64,000 nt of DNA from Aplysia californica (taxonomy: Eukaryota > Mollusca > Gastropoda > Aplysiida > Aplysiidae), in NCBI RefSeq assembly GCF_000002075.1, contig NW_004797721.1, forward strand, positions 188,659 to 252,658, given 5' to 3'. This document shows positions 52,401-63,140 of the stretch, piece after piece (the stretch's first letter is position 1; each line of letters begins with the position of its first letter). Made by a program: the position numbers and the translations under genes. The notes below the pieces were generated by a model, which searched no databases, was not told where the DNA came from, and saw only the letters and a program-made list of their open reading frames with translations.

Positions 52401-55400
52401 ATGGGGATAATGATAGACTTAAAATGAGTTTATTAGTCTCAATAAACTTGTTTGTATAATTTTACCAGAAATATGATTGGATGTATCAATGAATAGGCAA
52501 GATTTCCAGTTCCGATATTATTAGCAGGTCTCTATCTATTTGGATTATTGGGCAATAAAACTAGTCATCTGTATGTAATGTTTCGCGTTGTTTTTTAATG
52601 GCGAAGAAACCTTGTTGATTAACTTACAGTTAGTTCAAGCTTTCAATACCTGTGTCTTTCTATTAACTTGCCCTTATTTATATTCCATTTGTGTAAATCA
52701 TACCAAAAAAAAGAATCTTTGTTCTAATGCCTCTCCAACATGTATTAAAATAAACGTCTGTTTTTGGTTTGATGTGACACCTTCATGCAGCTGGTGAGCA
52801 TTAGTTTTTCCCTCTACAAGTTTTTACACTCACAGGCATGATGATGAGTTATGACCTTATGCAGTTGCGAGCGCCATAAAACCCTGTACTAAACAAACAG
52901 TCATGATGAGTACTTGTTGGTGAGGCTTACCTTTTGAAAAGGGATAAGTGGCTCAACTTCGTTAGTATTGTGTTGTTTATGTATTTATTCCCCACTTTTT
53001 TATAATATTACTTGAACTGCTATTTTTTCGTGTGTTTCAGATGCGTTGATATCCAGTGCCTGGCTTTCAGTCTAGATTCTCTCTTCTTGTGCTTGTGCAG
53101 CAACACTGAAACTGTTCACATCTTTAAGCTGGAGGAGACCAAGGAAAAGTTAGTCCAGATGACACTTCTTTTGCAATCTTTTTTTTTTCTCATGCTTGTA
53201 AATTTAAGCCTGCTTGTTTGTTATGTAAACTCATGTTTTATTTTTAAAAAAGTCATTTATCTTTTTTTTTGGTAAATACAGTTATGCTCTATCTAGAGAA
53301 TCGTGTCTGGAAGTTTGGGACGTTGCAGAATTTTGAATAAGGACTTCTCTCTCAAGCATTTAATATCTATATTACCACTCACTATATATTATTGGAACAG
53401 GATTTGGTGGCTTTTTGCTTCTCATTTTCAATTCATTATCATTTGTCTTGAGGGTACTTTTCTTTTTTTGAGGGTTAAAAATAAAAAGATTTAAGTGTAA
53501 ATATACTAGACTGTGCAAAATAGCTGTGTCTAGTTGTGATGTTGTGGTCAAGATTTGATATTTTATTCTTTCAATGTCTCTACCCAGACCTCAGGAGGAC
53601 AACTCTTGGATGGGTATGCTGAACAACACATTCAGAACCTCAGCCAGTTATCTTCCTGCAGGGATCTCGGATGTGATGAACCAGGGCAGGTCCTTCGCCA
53701 CTGCGCGCCTGCCCAGTGCTGGACTGAAAAGTGTATGCACCATAACTTCGTAAGTACATATCTATGTGCTGACAGATATCACTTCGGTCCATTCTGTGTT
53801 TTTATGTCTTGTAATGTTTTAGTTCAAGAGGAAGACCAGGAAAGACCTGGCTGGGTGGGGTTAAAAAGGTCCTGGAACAGCATAACATATTTATCACAGA
53901 CGCTACACACCTAGCACAGGACCGAAAGCTGCACCTCCCCTCGACATCCTAAGGATACCAGAGGAAGGAAAAAGTAAAAGTAATGTTTTAGTAGAATGTG
54001 ATACTTACCACTCAAAACAGATCAATGCCTATGAGTCACAGGTCTGATTACTAAGAGAAATATTGGTGCTAAGAATCTTTTTTAAGCAGGTCATCTTCAA
54101 TGGCATCAATTGCTTTTTCTCTCAAATTTTTTCTTTATTTTGCCATACGGATCATAGGTGCTAAGTTGTTCAAGTAAGTCTTTCTCGTAGTCACTGTCTA
54201 CCAAGTTTCATGTCTCAGGAACCATTATTGATGTTGCTCTCTCTTAATGAAACGGTTGGTGTGTTTGAAAGGCATCTATGGTAGGTCCACTTGCTCTTTC
54301 CTCATTCACTATATCAGTATATGCAATGTATGCTCATCAAAAAAGGATGTATAATAACTATTAGACCTGCATGTTTGCCGACAATGGTCTGAAATCCGAC
54401 AATCGCGAGCTGGCCGATGCTATCGCTAGGCCCACCTGTATTAGTCAATGTGCGAAGTGCAAGGCCTGGCCATCTGCCAGCATCCCCTTTTTCTCCCGTC
54501 GGCTTTGTCGGCACTTTCGTTTGCGACGTCGGCGTTTCCGACATAATTGTAGCAATGTAGGCCATATTATGCTCCTTGTTTGTTTTTGGGGTGTGTTTTT
54601 TTTTTTTTTCATTTTTGACTTGTGCTGGCCTTTTTACATGAGGGTTGTTACAGGTTCTTTATTGGGGTAGGGTTTGGGTTAGGGTTAGGTCTCGTCTTTA
54701 TTGTTTGTTGGGGTGGTCGCTCGTCACTCGGATGTCCTTCCTTTTATTACACGCACAAAAGTTCTTATAATGGGGGTGTGCGCAAAATTTTCAAACAATC
54801 TGGTTGAGGCTCACATGCAGGTCTATAACTATCTCCAGTTTGGCAGCTGAAGAGCGAGTTAAGAGTAATTTCATACAGCAGCATTATAATAAGTGAGTAT
54901 GTTCTTCTTAATTTTTCTCCAAGGGCAACAGTTTGATGTCCAGGGGAACTCAATAATTTCATGCTAACCCTTTTTATGTAAGCTTGTTGAATGTGTTTTC
55001 AGCTAAAATGTTCGTCTGAACTAAGGTTTTCTTTATTGAATTATTGTATTTTTTTTCTTGGTTATAGTTCGCTGTCTATGTTTACGATTCATTTTAAAAA
55101 GGCAAGAAACGAAAGGCTGCATGCAAAGATATGTGTCATGACGTGGTAGAATCATGTGCTTATAAATTTTGGGGCATATGGAGTTATTGGTATCATTTAA
55201 AAGCCTGTCCATTTGCCTTGCTTTTGATGGGAAAAAATGTCCATTTATCTCTGATACAAGCCAAAATATAGGCTATTGAAGGAAGTGGGGTTTGCCTGGT
55301 TTCAGAAGTAAAATTAGCGAGAAAATGTTTGCCAAGGCTGAATTATTTCCCTAGCTTGAGATTCTGTGGAAATTGAAAATTTACATTTTTTATGCCTTTA

Positions 55401-58400
55401 ATCAATGTTTTTCAGTAAAATTCACACATAAATGTGTTCTTTAGTGGGTATGAAAGGTGTTGAGCCAGAAAAAAAAAATTTGATAAAAATTCCCAAACCT
55501 GCAGAGAAATGCCAGTTTTCAGTATTTTTACGAGCGCCTGATTTTACCACAGTGCCTCACATATTTGAAATATGCCTTTTCTCATTGAGTTTTCATTTGA
55601 TACATAACCCACCATATTGTAGATGAAAGTATATTAGCGAAACAGAAGAATTACGAGGTCTGTCTCACGGAAAATCGGAATTTGGCTGTAATTTGAAAAC
55701 TATTCAATATTTCACATTCTGCAAACGCACTTTTTGTAAAACAATCATTTAAGAATTTCCCGATTGAGCACCAAGAGCATCGCACAAACCAAACGAACAC
55801 TACAGTTCTCCAAAGATGGCCTCCTCCTTGGAAAATTGGTCAAGGATAGAAGTGAAATGTGTTATTCGGTATCTGTCATAAATTAGGCCGTCCTGCTCAG
55901 TTCATCTGTCGGCCCATATAGCTTCTCTTGTAGCGTCAGTGGGGTTGGCCACGTTTCCTGTCTCAGGGCCGTGGGTGTGTATTTGTGTTACCAGTCACTT
56001 TTCCCATGATGGTGCCTCTGGAGTATGGTTCAGCATGTTAACTGTGACTGGTAGATGGTCCTGTAGGGATCTTTCGTCTCCTGGCACTCCAAGACGATGG
56101 AAGGCCCTCCAGTCGCTGGGGTGGACCCCTTCGAGGCTTGGGGCCCGGCACTGCACCTGCCTGGTGGGTCCTCACAGGGCGAGCACCATATCTAACGTTA
56201 CCTACTTCAAGTGTCATATATTGCAGTATTACGTGGTATTGTGGTTCTCTAGAGTGCGCCTTGCGGCCCAATACCTCCGATTTCAGCACTCCAGCTCCAG
56301 GTCCAAGGACCTACCCTGGGAGCACAGGGAGGAATTGTTACCGGATCCCACCCGTAGCCAGGACTTAATGCGGTCCTTTTCCGCATGATGCTCCAGTCAG
56401 AGGACTCTAGGGCATTTAATGACGTGGTAGTGCCACCTACCACCTCACCCCATCCTGGTAAGAGCATCGCCAGTTGGTCCGGGGCTGCTTATTCAACATA
56501 TTCACAGCTAACCTCCATTACAGTGGCTGTTCCCTATCCGCCACCTGGGACCCGCCGGGTCGGGGATGGTCGCCCCACCCTGGAGGTATATGAGTGATGT
56601 AGTAAGTTCAAAGTCGGGCATACGGATGTCAATGACAAAGTTCACCCAGGACCTTGTTTTTCTGCCATGACTGAGGACAACAAGAGTCGCGTTAATGAAC
56701 TCATTCAAAACAGACAGGCGCCTAAAAATTCGCGAAATTTCCGAGTTGCTAAACATTTCAAAGTCGACTGTCCATAGGATAGTGTTTGATGAGCTGCACT
56801 ATCGAAAGGTCTCTGCTCGATGGGTCCCGAAAGAGCTGACAGCTGACCACAAGGCGCAACGTGTTGAAGTGTCTCAGGTCTCAGCCTTTGTTGAATCGTT
56901 GTCGCCAAGCTGTCACGGGAGTCATGAACGCATCTGGAGACCTCCAACAATACTATGGAGCATTCCCGAGAAGCATTATTACAGGTGATGAGACTTGGGT
57001 ACACCACATGACCCCTGAGATGAAGAGGGATTCAGTGGTTTGGAAGCACACGTTTTCACCTCCCCCGAAAAAGTTTAAAGTTCGGCCATCAGTGAAGAAA
57101 CTCATGGCCAAGGTTTTCTGGGATGCCAAAGGTGTTCTGCTTCGTGACATTCTGGAACCAGGACAAACTGTTAATGCTAACAGATACCGCCAGACTTTCG
57201 ATAAGTTGAAAGAGGTTGTGCACAAAAGAAGACCAGGGCGGTTTTTCAGCGGGGTCTTTTTGCAGCATGACAACGCAATGCCACACACCGCAAATGCTTC
57301 GAAAGACTGAATTCAAAGGTTCGGCTGGGAAGTTCTGCCACACCCCCCTCACAGTCCTGATTTGGCCCCTTCAAATTATCTCCTTTTTGGATTAATGAAA
57401 CGCCATATTTCTGGACAGCGATTCACCGACGACGAAGACCTCGTGGAAGCCGTGAAAGATTGGTTGAAATCCCTGGACGAAAAATTCTTGAGGGAGGGTA
57501 TCTTCTTCCTGATCCAGCGATGGGAAAAATGCGTCCAGTGGGGTGGGGATGACATTGAGAAATAAAGCACATGTTGAGGTATGATGTGTTACATTTTTAT
57601 TATATTAGGACTGTTGCTTTTCCGGTTTTCCGTAGGACAGCCCTCGTATAATAGTAATAATCACAGTATCATAACTGGTATTTCACTAGAAGCTTCGAGG
57701 TGCAAACTATAGTGAAAAACAAAGGTTCTGAAAATCTACACAGTTGTAAAAGAAGACATTAAGATCAATGAGGTGCCAATACAGTACCTCTTTTACATAT
57801 CTAGAAAGTGTTATGATTGCATGGGAAGAACAGTTTCTGATTTCAAGACCAGGTTAGAAAAAGCAAGGGGAGCATTTCAACAGTTACATTTTGTGTGGAG
57901 ATCAGGAAGCATCAAAACAAGTACAGAGATCAGGATTTTTAAGACAAATGTAAAAAGTGTATTGTTGTACAGATCAGAAATATGGAAACTAACAAAACAG
58001 ATTACAGAAGCTCATTAATAGTTGGCTGTGGAATATCATGAAAATCGACTGGCTGGACACCAACAGAAATCTGTTACTGTGGAAGAAAACCAAACGACCA
58101 ATTGACAGGTTGATCAAAAAAAAAGATGGCTCTGAATTTGGCACATACTTAGAATACCAGTCCACAGCGAGACAAGACAAGGCCCGAGACCGACGCCCCA
58201 GGGTAGGAGTAAGAGAGGAAGGCCAAGATCCACCAGGGAGCAAGATCTGGAGGCATATCTCGGGCATATGTGACACAGCTGGCTGGGGGTCAACAAGATC
58301 TCCCAGAATGGACACAGGCCGAGAACCCATCATGGAGGCCTATACCCAATACCAGGGTGAATGGAGCTGATGATGGTGATGATGAATCACAGTAAATTGA

Positions 58401-61400
58401 CTTCCTACTTGTAGGAATGTACTTTTTGCTGACCCAGAGAGCTGCTTCACTGTTGATTATTGAGCTTTCCACTTGTGGAAATACTGTCAATTAAATCATT
58501 TTAACATTTTAGAAAAGTAGGAGACAGATCAGCCAAATGCTTGCACTTGCAGACTTTAAAAGGTTGCCCGAAATCAAAGGTTAAGTAATTCACAAACTGA
58601 GTCGATGCTCGTCAGTTTTCATTTTTTGAAAAGTGAGTCAATGTGAGGATGTATTTTCAGTGATTACATTTTTAAAGAATTTGTTTCTGAAACAAAGCTG
58701 TGTAAGAGACAGTGTGGCCTATTCCCCTTTTAATGAAAAAGACCCCCTTCAATGACATAGGTATTTTAGTTTCATTGCCAGACATTAAAGGTCATGCAAT
58801 GTTTTAGTTAAACCGTTGGTTGCTATGATAACACATATAGATATATATGTGATTTTGTTTATTTTTACTAATAGTTTAAATATAATTTTTCCTAATACAC
58901 AGTATGGGTGTTTTTGTTCATGCTGTTTTGTAACAAGGAGCTGTGTGCTATAATTGATGTGTACATGGGTTTGTATGTGCAAGGTTGTTTTTGTTTTGTT
59001 TTGTTTTGTTTGGGTGGGGGGGGGGGGGTGTTAGAAAGAGAGACGGAGAGAAAGAATCGCTAGAACTGATGATGCTAGTGTTCTTTGTATTATTGCAAAA
59101 TGTATTGAGCATTTTTTTGGTGGAAGTGTGTTTCTGAGTGATATTTATTATTATTAGCGTCATGCTGATATTGGGATGATAACAAAAGTCTAGCTGTCTG
59201 CAACGTCTTCAATGTTTGATTTTCCAGGCTTCAGAAAATCCCACGTCTGCTGGTGGCCACCCATGAGGGTCACTTGTACATCTACAACCTGGACACGGTG
59301 GAGGGCGGTGAGTGCACACTCCTGAGGACTCACACGTAAGTGGCCCGGCCCACATGGGGCTTTTCTCACTGCGCTGTATTGCAGTAGAACTACAGAGTGC
59401 TGTCAAAGTAAAATCTATATTTGAGACAGACATCCCCCATAATTCAAAGGTTGTGTTTACTGGGGTGCCTTGTTTCCCTGAAGTTTCTCGATTCTGGAAA
59501 TATGGAATGTTCTAGACCCTCTGCTTCTTAAATGAAGATGTAGATTCATTTTTTTCCTTCACCAGCAAATTGTAATGTGAATGTTTCTTTTGTTGAACAT
59601 CATATAAGTTCCAGAAGTCCAGTCTCTTCTCGATGGCACTTCCACACATGCAGAGTAATGTTTTAACAATGTGTCATAACAAAGTTTTTAACCTTTTCGC
59701 ATCATGTCATGCCACGTTGGTGAGTGATTTTTTTTTCACTCCCCATCAATTCATGGCAGACAGTTTGGCACTCCTGGGCCTATTTATGTTTTCATTGCCA
59801 TGGTGATGTTAAATTTTATTGTTACACTCTGTGCCTTGTTTTAATTTTTAGGGTCTAAATTTTGGCAATGCAGTAAAATCAAAACAATAATTTTTATTTT
59901 CGGCCATAAAAATAGATACAGATCTAGTTACTCTTGCTAATTATTTTTTTTAGGTGACTTGTAAATGAATGTTTGGTATTCCCACAACTGGTCATAATGA
60001 CCTTATGAAAACTGACTTTTCAAAATACTTCTACCTGAACAGTTTTTTTTACTAAATGAAAAGGTGGTAAGGATGTTGTTGACAAGAGTGAAGGTCATGG
60101 TGACTGGTGATGATACTGACTTTGTAATATATCACAGCTGTTAAAACTTGACTAATTACGCTATGACAGCATACCTTCTTCTATCCTTTTGAAGTCTTTT
60201 GTCAGAGAAAGTAAATGTATGTCTTTTCATCTGTGCTGTCGAGAGCTTTGCTTTGATTTGACAGATACTCTTATTCCAAAAGAAAGTGATGATTGAGTTG
60301 CTTAAAAGTAACCTCAAATTTTGCACATATATTATATATATACACGTTTAAGGGATGGCGCAGGGTATAAAACTACATACATAGGGAATGTGCAGCTTGA
60401 TGCGAAAGAGTTAACTTATTGTTGTCTTCTTATCACTGCCTTTTCTTTTTTGTTTCTAATCAGATCTGATATTTTAGTTAAAATGTTGTTGAATATAAAT
60501 GAAATTGACAAAAGTAGAAGTACCAAACAATTATAAATAGAGTGCTATCTGGAAATGATAATTTGCTCCTTGATTTCAAATTCAAACAGTTATTTTTTAA
60601 AAACTTGCATCATGAGTGTTACAAAGAGATAATGTAATTAACAGAAAACTATTTTAAAGAATAATTTTTTGGTGTTTTATTACATTTGTTTTTCTGTGTC
60701 TTACTGACACGTGATAATTGATGTACCTATTATAATGTCTTTATTGTCTTTTACAATGTGTCCATAATATTTATAATGCAGTAACACATTTTAGTGATAT
60801 TATATGTCTATTAAGTGCAACACATTTTCAGTGTTTCTCTTCTCTGTTTGTTACATTGAAGCCTCTGAACAGAATGAGGAAAGAATTGTTTGTCTGAATG
60901 TATTATGTAACTCTGTTCTACTGAATCTTATTATATCTTAAACTTTCATTTCCTACTCTTTGACAGTTTTTCTAAATCTAACTTCATGACTTGAGCAGAA
61001 GATTATTGGATACCTTCAAACAACTTCTTGGCTGTGGTTTCTCACTTTTTTCTATATGGTGCTGAGTGAGGATGAAAATATTTGCCATGTGTTTTCAGGG
61101 GCATAGCACATAGGTTCTGCTTCATTCTTGTTCTTTCGTTGTTGATTTCAGGTTGTCCTTTTTTTTGTCAGTGCCATGTCAACTGTGATTATATACATTC
61201 GAACCTGCCTTAACCGAAATCTATGTGAAACGGAAACCTGTCTTAACGGAATATCCCCGCTCCCCCCTTGATGTATTCCTCTTTAATTACCTGTATAAAA
61301 CGGAAATCTGTCCAACGCGGAAATGGAAAGAAAAATCCACTCCCTTCCGAGGGTTTCACCCGTCTAAGACGGAAAATGCTTTGCCCGCTCAACCCTGATT

Positions 61401-63140
61401 TGAAACAAAACTCGCAAGTTTGGGTCCGCCGACTCTAAACTTAACGCTATGGCTATGCCGCTGGGCGAGGAAGGGGAGTACGGGTGCAATTTGGGGGTAG
61501 ATGTTACCCCATCATGTGAGCCCTGAGCGATACAGATGGTCAGTGTGTGTGTGTGAAATCTCACGACTTCCCGTGAGAGTGCTCGTGTAGCGAGCCACTA
61601 CAGAAACTTTCCTGGGTAGCCAGAAGTCAGAGGTGTGAAATTAGATAGACCAATGCCTGCCGCCCTGATCGTACGGCCAGCCGAGAAAAGAGTTCCTTGA
61701 ATCGTTGTTACAATGATGGCAGTGAGGGGTGGCATTGGTGGGTGGGGCTAAGGGTGGAACCAAAGGAGATGTTCAAACGTTTCTGCTTTTAATAGGTCAA
61801 ACAGTGGTCATATGAAAGGCAAGCACTGGTGGTAATTGGATAAGAAAGACTGGCGCGGCGCATGTCATTATCAGAGAGGATAGCAATTGAGACGTGTGAA
61901 GTTTTGACCACTGCTTGCTGATCGGACAAGTGATCCTTGATCCCACCGGCTGGGCCTTTGAACCCCCCCCCCCCCACACACCTCCATCTCCCCCTAAATT
62001 CCCCTGTCTAAGAAGGAAAATGTCTAAGACGGAATTTTTTTCTGGCTCCCTTGCGATTCCGTCTTACACAGGTTCGACTGTATCTGTTTTTTTTGTCACG
62101 TGGAACTGTGGTGTGTTTTTATTTCTGTCTTTTCCTTTGTCTTGTTCCTATCCTGATGACTAACAGTTCAGGTGACTCTGGTTCCAATCCTGAATTAAAA
62201 GTTCTTTGAGTTTAAAGTGTTTTGGTTGGGCTCTCCCATCAAGTCTAGCCTTTTATAAAAAGAGGGTTTAACTGTTCCGAGAGTTATCTATACCACCATT
62301 TTGTACCATAAAATGTCAGAACAATCTCTGGTCTCTGTGATACTCTCTTCTTCAGTTGTGACTCTAAATTTCAATATATTTTCTCACTGTCCACCAAAAT
62401 AGTGTGAGCAGTTTGTTAAAATTCATTTCATGTCTCTTGTTATGACTGTTAGTTGGAGGTCATCACTTATTTCTTTTCTTTCCCTTTGTTTTTCCTTTTT
62501 TTCTCATGACTCTATGACTGTCTCTGTTTTTTTATTTCTGAGTGATTGGTTTGTGCGGGCTGTGATTAGGTTCTTCTACTTCTTTTATAAGTTTATTGTC
62601 TCAATTTGTTTTGTGATGAAGCTTGGCCACTTTGGTCTTGAGTCACTGCACCCTTCCATTTATCCTCTCGTAAGTTGATCCGTTTGTCTGGCTGGCCTAC
62701 ACTCTGTGGTGTTGAGCTGTGTTGTTTGATGAGACTTCATCTCTGGTTGTCCAGACTGGAGGGCCAGGCGCTGGAGCATCCCACAGCATCAGAGGAGGCC
62801 TCAAGCACCGACCGACCTTTGACCCAGGCCACTGGTGAGGATGCCTCATCCTCCTACGCAGCCACAGTTCGACGGCCTCACTCGGCCTCCTCCTCTTCCC
62901 CCTCCCACGCGACAGGAGGTAGTGGGGAGGCCGCTGCCTCGGCCCCAGCCCCTTCAGGTAAGCTGGCGATGACATCTGTGGCTCCTCCTGGCGTTGGGGA
63001 GGCATGGCGTGGAGGTAGAGGAGGAGGAGAGCGCAGCTCTTACGCAGCCATGTTGAAGGGGAAGGGCGGCGGGGGCCCCCAGGAGGTGACGGCCGAACTC
63101 TGTCTCCTCTCGGTGCTGGACGAGCTGAGAAGTGACGGAG
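43345..63140 (+). CDS. WIPI2: WIPI1/WIPI2-like PROPPIN, autophagy WD40 protein (10 exons, 3' end off window)
   Basis: The WIPI family binds PI3P and PI(3,5)P2 on the phagophore. WIPI2 recruits ATG16L1 there to drive LC3 lipidation (established knowledge). Ten exons join in consistent phase to about 483 codons. The predicted protein has the PROPPIN signature LFEFRRG at residues 220-226. By in-register alignment to human WIPI2 it keeps R108 (reported as needed for ATG16L1 binding) and R125. Other matches are [57 protein letters not shown] and [20 protein letters not shown]. The tail's SYAATVRRP resembles WIPI1 (SYAATVARP), so this is probably the single invertebrate WIPI1/2 co-orthologue. The last exon (family DDENE-PPI-L) is off the right edge. 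The start is the first ATG after an in-frame stop. Confidence 0.93.
43567..43652 (+). CDS. WIPI2: WIPI-like exon 2
   Basis: Acceptor TTTGTCAG, donor AATAATG|GTAAGG. Encodes [20 protein letters not shown] then LEFTHENN, matching [23 protein letters not shown]. The intron before it is only 148 bp. Confidence 0.93.
44196..44800 (+). mobile_element. Tc1-type transposon, internally deleted
   Basis: Inverted ends AGACTTCAACAAAAGGTAAG then GACCACC, and reversed AGACTTCAACAAAAGTTAAG then GACCACT. The plus strand near 44565-44755 reads [36 protein letters not shown] and [13 protein letters not shown], the N-terminal helix-turn-helix of a Tc1-like transposase with a stop between them. The catalytic DDE part is absent, so this is a deletion derivative. 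It lies in WIPI-like intron 2. Confidence 0.8.
45909..46155 (-). mobile_element. MITE with GCGTGCTGACAAAATGAG ends, copy 2
   Basis: Same family as 30532-30776, opposite orientation. The ends are TTTGTGAAGCGTGCTGAC and, reversed, AATGTGAGGCGGGCTGAC. It lies in WIPI-like intron 2. Confidence 0.85.
46908..47895. mobile_element. TTAA-bounded element (piggyBac-like MITE) with internal duplication
   Basis: TTAA on each side (46904-46907 and 47896-47899). The ends are CGCTCAGCAGTTCATGC and, reversed, CTCCCAGCAGTTTTGCC. Inside, a unit of about 370 bp is repeated in tandem (47098 and 47467 onward). No transposase. Confidence 0.5.
47098..47850. repeat. ~369-bp diverged tandem duplication
   Basis: GAAATTTCCAG starts at 47098 and 47467. 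Shared blocks include CTCATTTCTTTATTT, ACAGAATG, TTTTTAGTAACA, GAAAGACC and TAGATTATTGC. The second copy has many substitutions and indels. Confidence 0.85.
48490..48555 (-). repeat. SINE-like fragment, same family, copy 3
   Basis: Reverse orientation: GCTCATACGACCTTATGCAG then TTGCGAGTGCCGTAAAACC. It lies in WIPI-like intron 2. Confidence 0.6.
48560..49189. other. End of WIPI-like intron 2, unannotated
   Basis: AT-rich intronic sequence; I see no element or exon. Confidence 0.5.
49190..49356 (+). CDS. WIPI2: WIPI-like exon 3
   Basis: Acceptor CAACTTTCAG, donor CGGATG|GTAAAT. Contains [17 protein letters not shown] and [20 protein letters not shown]. The spacing from VD-LE in exon 2 to VERLF here equals that of human WIPI2, so no exon is missing in the 5.5-kb intron. 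Confidence 0.95.
49940..50134 (+). CDS. WIPI2: WIPI-like exon 4
   Basis: Acceptor CTTGTGCAG, donor ACATTG|GTGAGT, phase 0-0. Contains [41 protein letters not shown]125 falls in HNIRD. Confidence 0.96.
50821..50913 (+). CDS. WIPI2: WIPI-like exon 5 (followed by a GC donor)
   Basis: Acceptor TTCTTTCAG, phase 0-0. Encodes [20 protein letters not shown] then RLGTASEK. The donor is GAAAAG|GCAAGG, a GC-type 5' splice site with otherwise consensus flanks. No GT donor preserves the conserved ASEK-GT join to exon 6. Confidence 0.92.
51946..52016 (+). CDS. WIPI2: WIPI-like exon 6 (FRRG motif)
   Basis: Acceptor CAACTCCACAG, donor CTGAAAAG|GTGATA. Encodes [20 protein letters not shown] then GLK. The FRRG at residues 223-226 supplies the two phosphoinositide-binding arginines of PROPPINs. 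Confidence 0.95.
52163..52186. repeat. Poly-G run
   Basis: Twenty-four consecutive G. Similar runs are at 1744-1762, 51270 and 51360. Confidence 0.95.
52845..52905 (-). repeat. SINE-like fragment, same family, copy 4
   Basis: Reverse orientation: GTTATGACCTTATGCAGTTG then CGAGCGCCATAAAACCC. It lies in WIPI-like intron 6. Confidence 0.6.
53041..53148 (+). CDS. WIPI2: WIPI-like exon 7
   Basis: Acceptor GTGTGTTTCAG, donor AAGGAAAA|GTTAGT. Contains [20 protein letters not shown] and [16 protein letters not shown]. Confidence 0.95.
53588..53749 (+). CDS. WIPI2: WIPI-like exon 8
   Basis: Acceptor CTCTACCCAG, donor ATAACTTC|GTAAGT. Contains [20 protein letters not shown] then [16 protein letters not shown], matching [24 protein letters not shown]. 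The start of this exon (PQEDNSWMG) is the variable membrane-insertion loop of PROPPINs (inference from position). Confidence 0.94.
53815..53990 (+). mobile_element. LINE 3' end, family 1, second short copy
   Basis: [20 protein letters not shown] is readable. The DNA CTGCACCTCCCCTCGAC matches the copy at 21410-22010, and both end in AAAAGTAAAAGTAA. Only about the last 170 bp are present, in WIPI-like intron 8. Confidence 0.65.
54666..54687 (+). repeat. Short interstitial telomere-like motif
   Basis: GGTTTGGGTTAGGGTTAGG: about three TTAGGG-type units, too short to be a true telomeric array. Confidence 0.5.
55000..55650. other. WIPI-like intron 8 segment, unannotated
   Basis: No exon or element recognised between the telomere-like motif region and the mariner. 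Confidence 0.5.
55654..57646 (+). mobile_element. Mariner-family transposon with an insert
   Basis: TA-flanked inverted ends CGAGGTCTGTCTCACGGAAA and, reversed, CGAGGGCTGTCCTACGGAAA. The transposase starts [20 protein letters not shown] (about 55816), breaks at a GC-rich insert, then continues from about 56608: [100 protein letters not shown]. Mariner uses DD34D; the third Asp (normally in APSDY) is Asn here (APSNY). An in-frame stop and a shift are also present, so it is inactive. The tail ends GGDDIEK. Confidence 0.88.
55885..56605. mobile_element. GC-rich insert of unknown type within the mariner
   Basis: About 720 bp, richer in GC than anything nearby, replacing the expected mariner residues between VIRYL and KFKVGHTDV. 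It includes CACCTGGGACCCGCCGGGTC near 56541. I see no terminal repeats or clear target duplication. It may be a SINE or LINE 3' piece. Confidence 0.5.
57700..58385 (+). mobile_element. LINE 3' end (non-LTR retrotransposon RT tail), family 2
   Basis: Encodes [71 protein letters not shown], then after a stop [15 protein letters not shown] and [19 protein letters not shown]. This is the region after the RT catalytic motifs of CR1/RTE-like LINEs. The 3' end is a GATGATGGTGATGATGA tail. 5'-truncated. Confidence 0.8.
59228..59335 (+). CDS. WIPI2: WIPI-like exon 9
   Basis: Acceptor GATTTTCCAG, donor ACTCACAC|GTAAGT. Encodes [20 protein letters not shown] then [14 protein letters not shown], the last WD blade. 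Confidence 0.95.
59336..61195. other. WIPI-like intron 9, left part, unannotated
   Basis: AT-rich; no exon, RNA gene or element recognised before the MITE at 61196. Confidence 0.5.
61196..62080. mobile_element. Pogo/Tigger-like MITE, family F
   Basis: 885 bp, TA-flanked, with ends CATTCGAACCTGCCTTAACC and, reversed, CAGTCGAACCTGTGTAAGAC. ACGGAAA motifs recur inward from both ends. Non-coding. Confidence 0.78.
62755..63140 (+). CDS. WIPI2: WIPI-like exon 10 (C-terminal tail, variable 3' end)
   Basis: Acceptor GGTTGTCCAG; the exon begins [14 protein letters not shown]. The tail is GC-rich and low-complexity, with [18 protein letters not shown] and later [14 protein letters not shown]. Three possible donors, all phase 1, end the exon at 62834 (CACTG|GTGAGG), 62957 (TTCAG|GTAAGC) or 63140 (CGGAG|GTAAAT). 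SYAAT-RP resembles WIPI1, which argues for reading past 62834. The frame stays open to a stop near 63338, but the last part looks non-coding. Confidence 0.75.

Noticed and set aside
54656-54690. Telomeric repeat array
   Set aside because: Only about three units; no more than a short interstitial motif.
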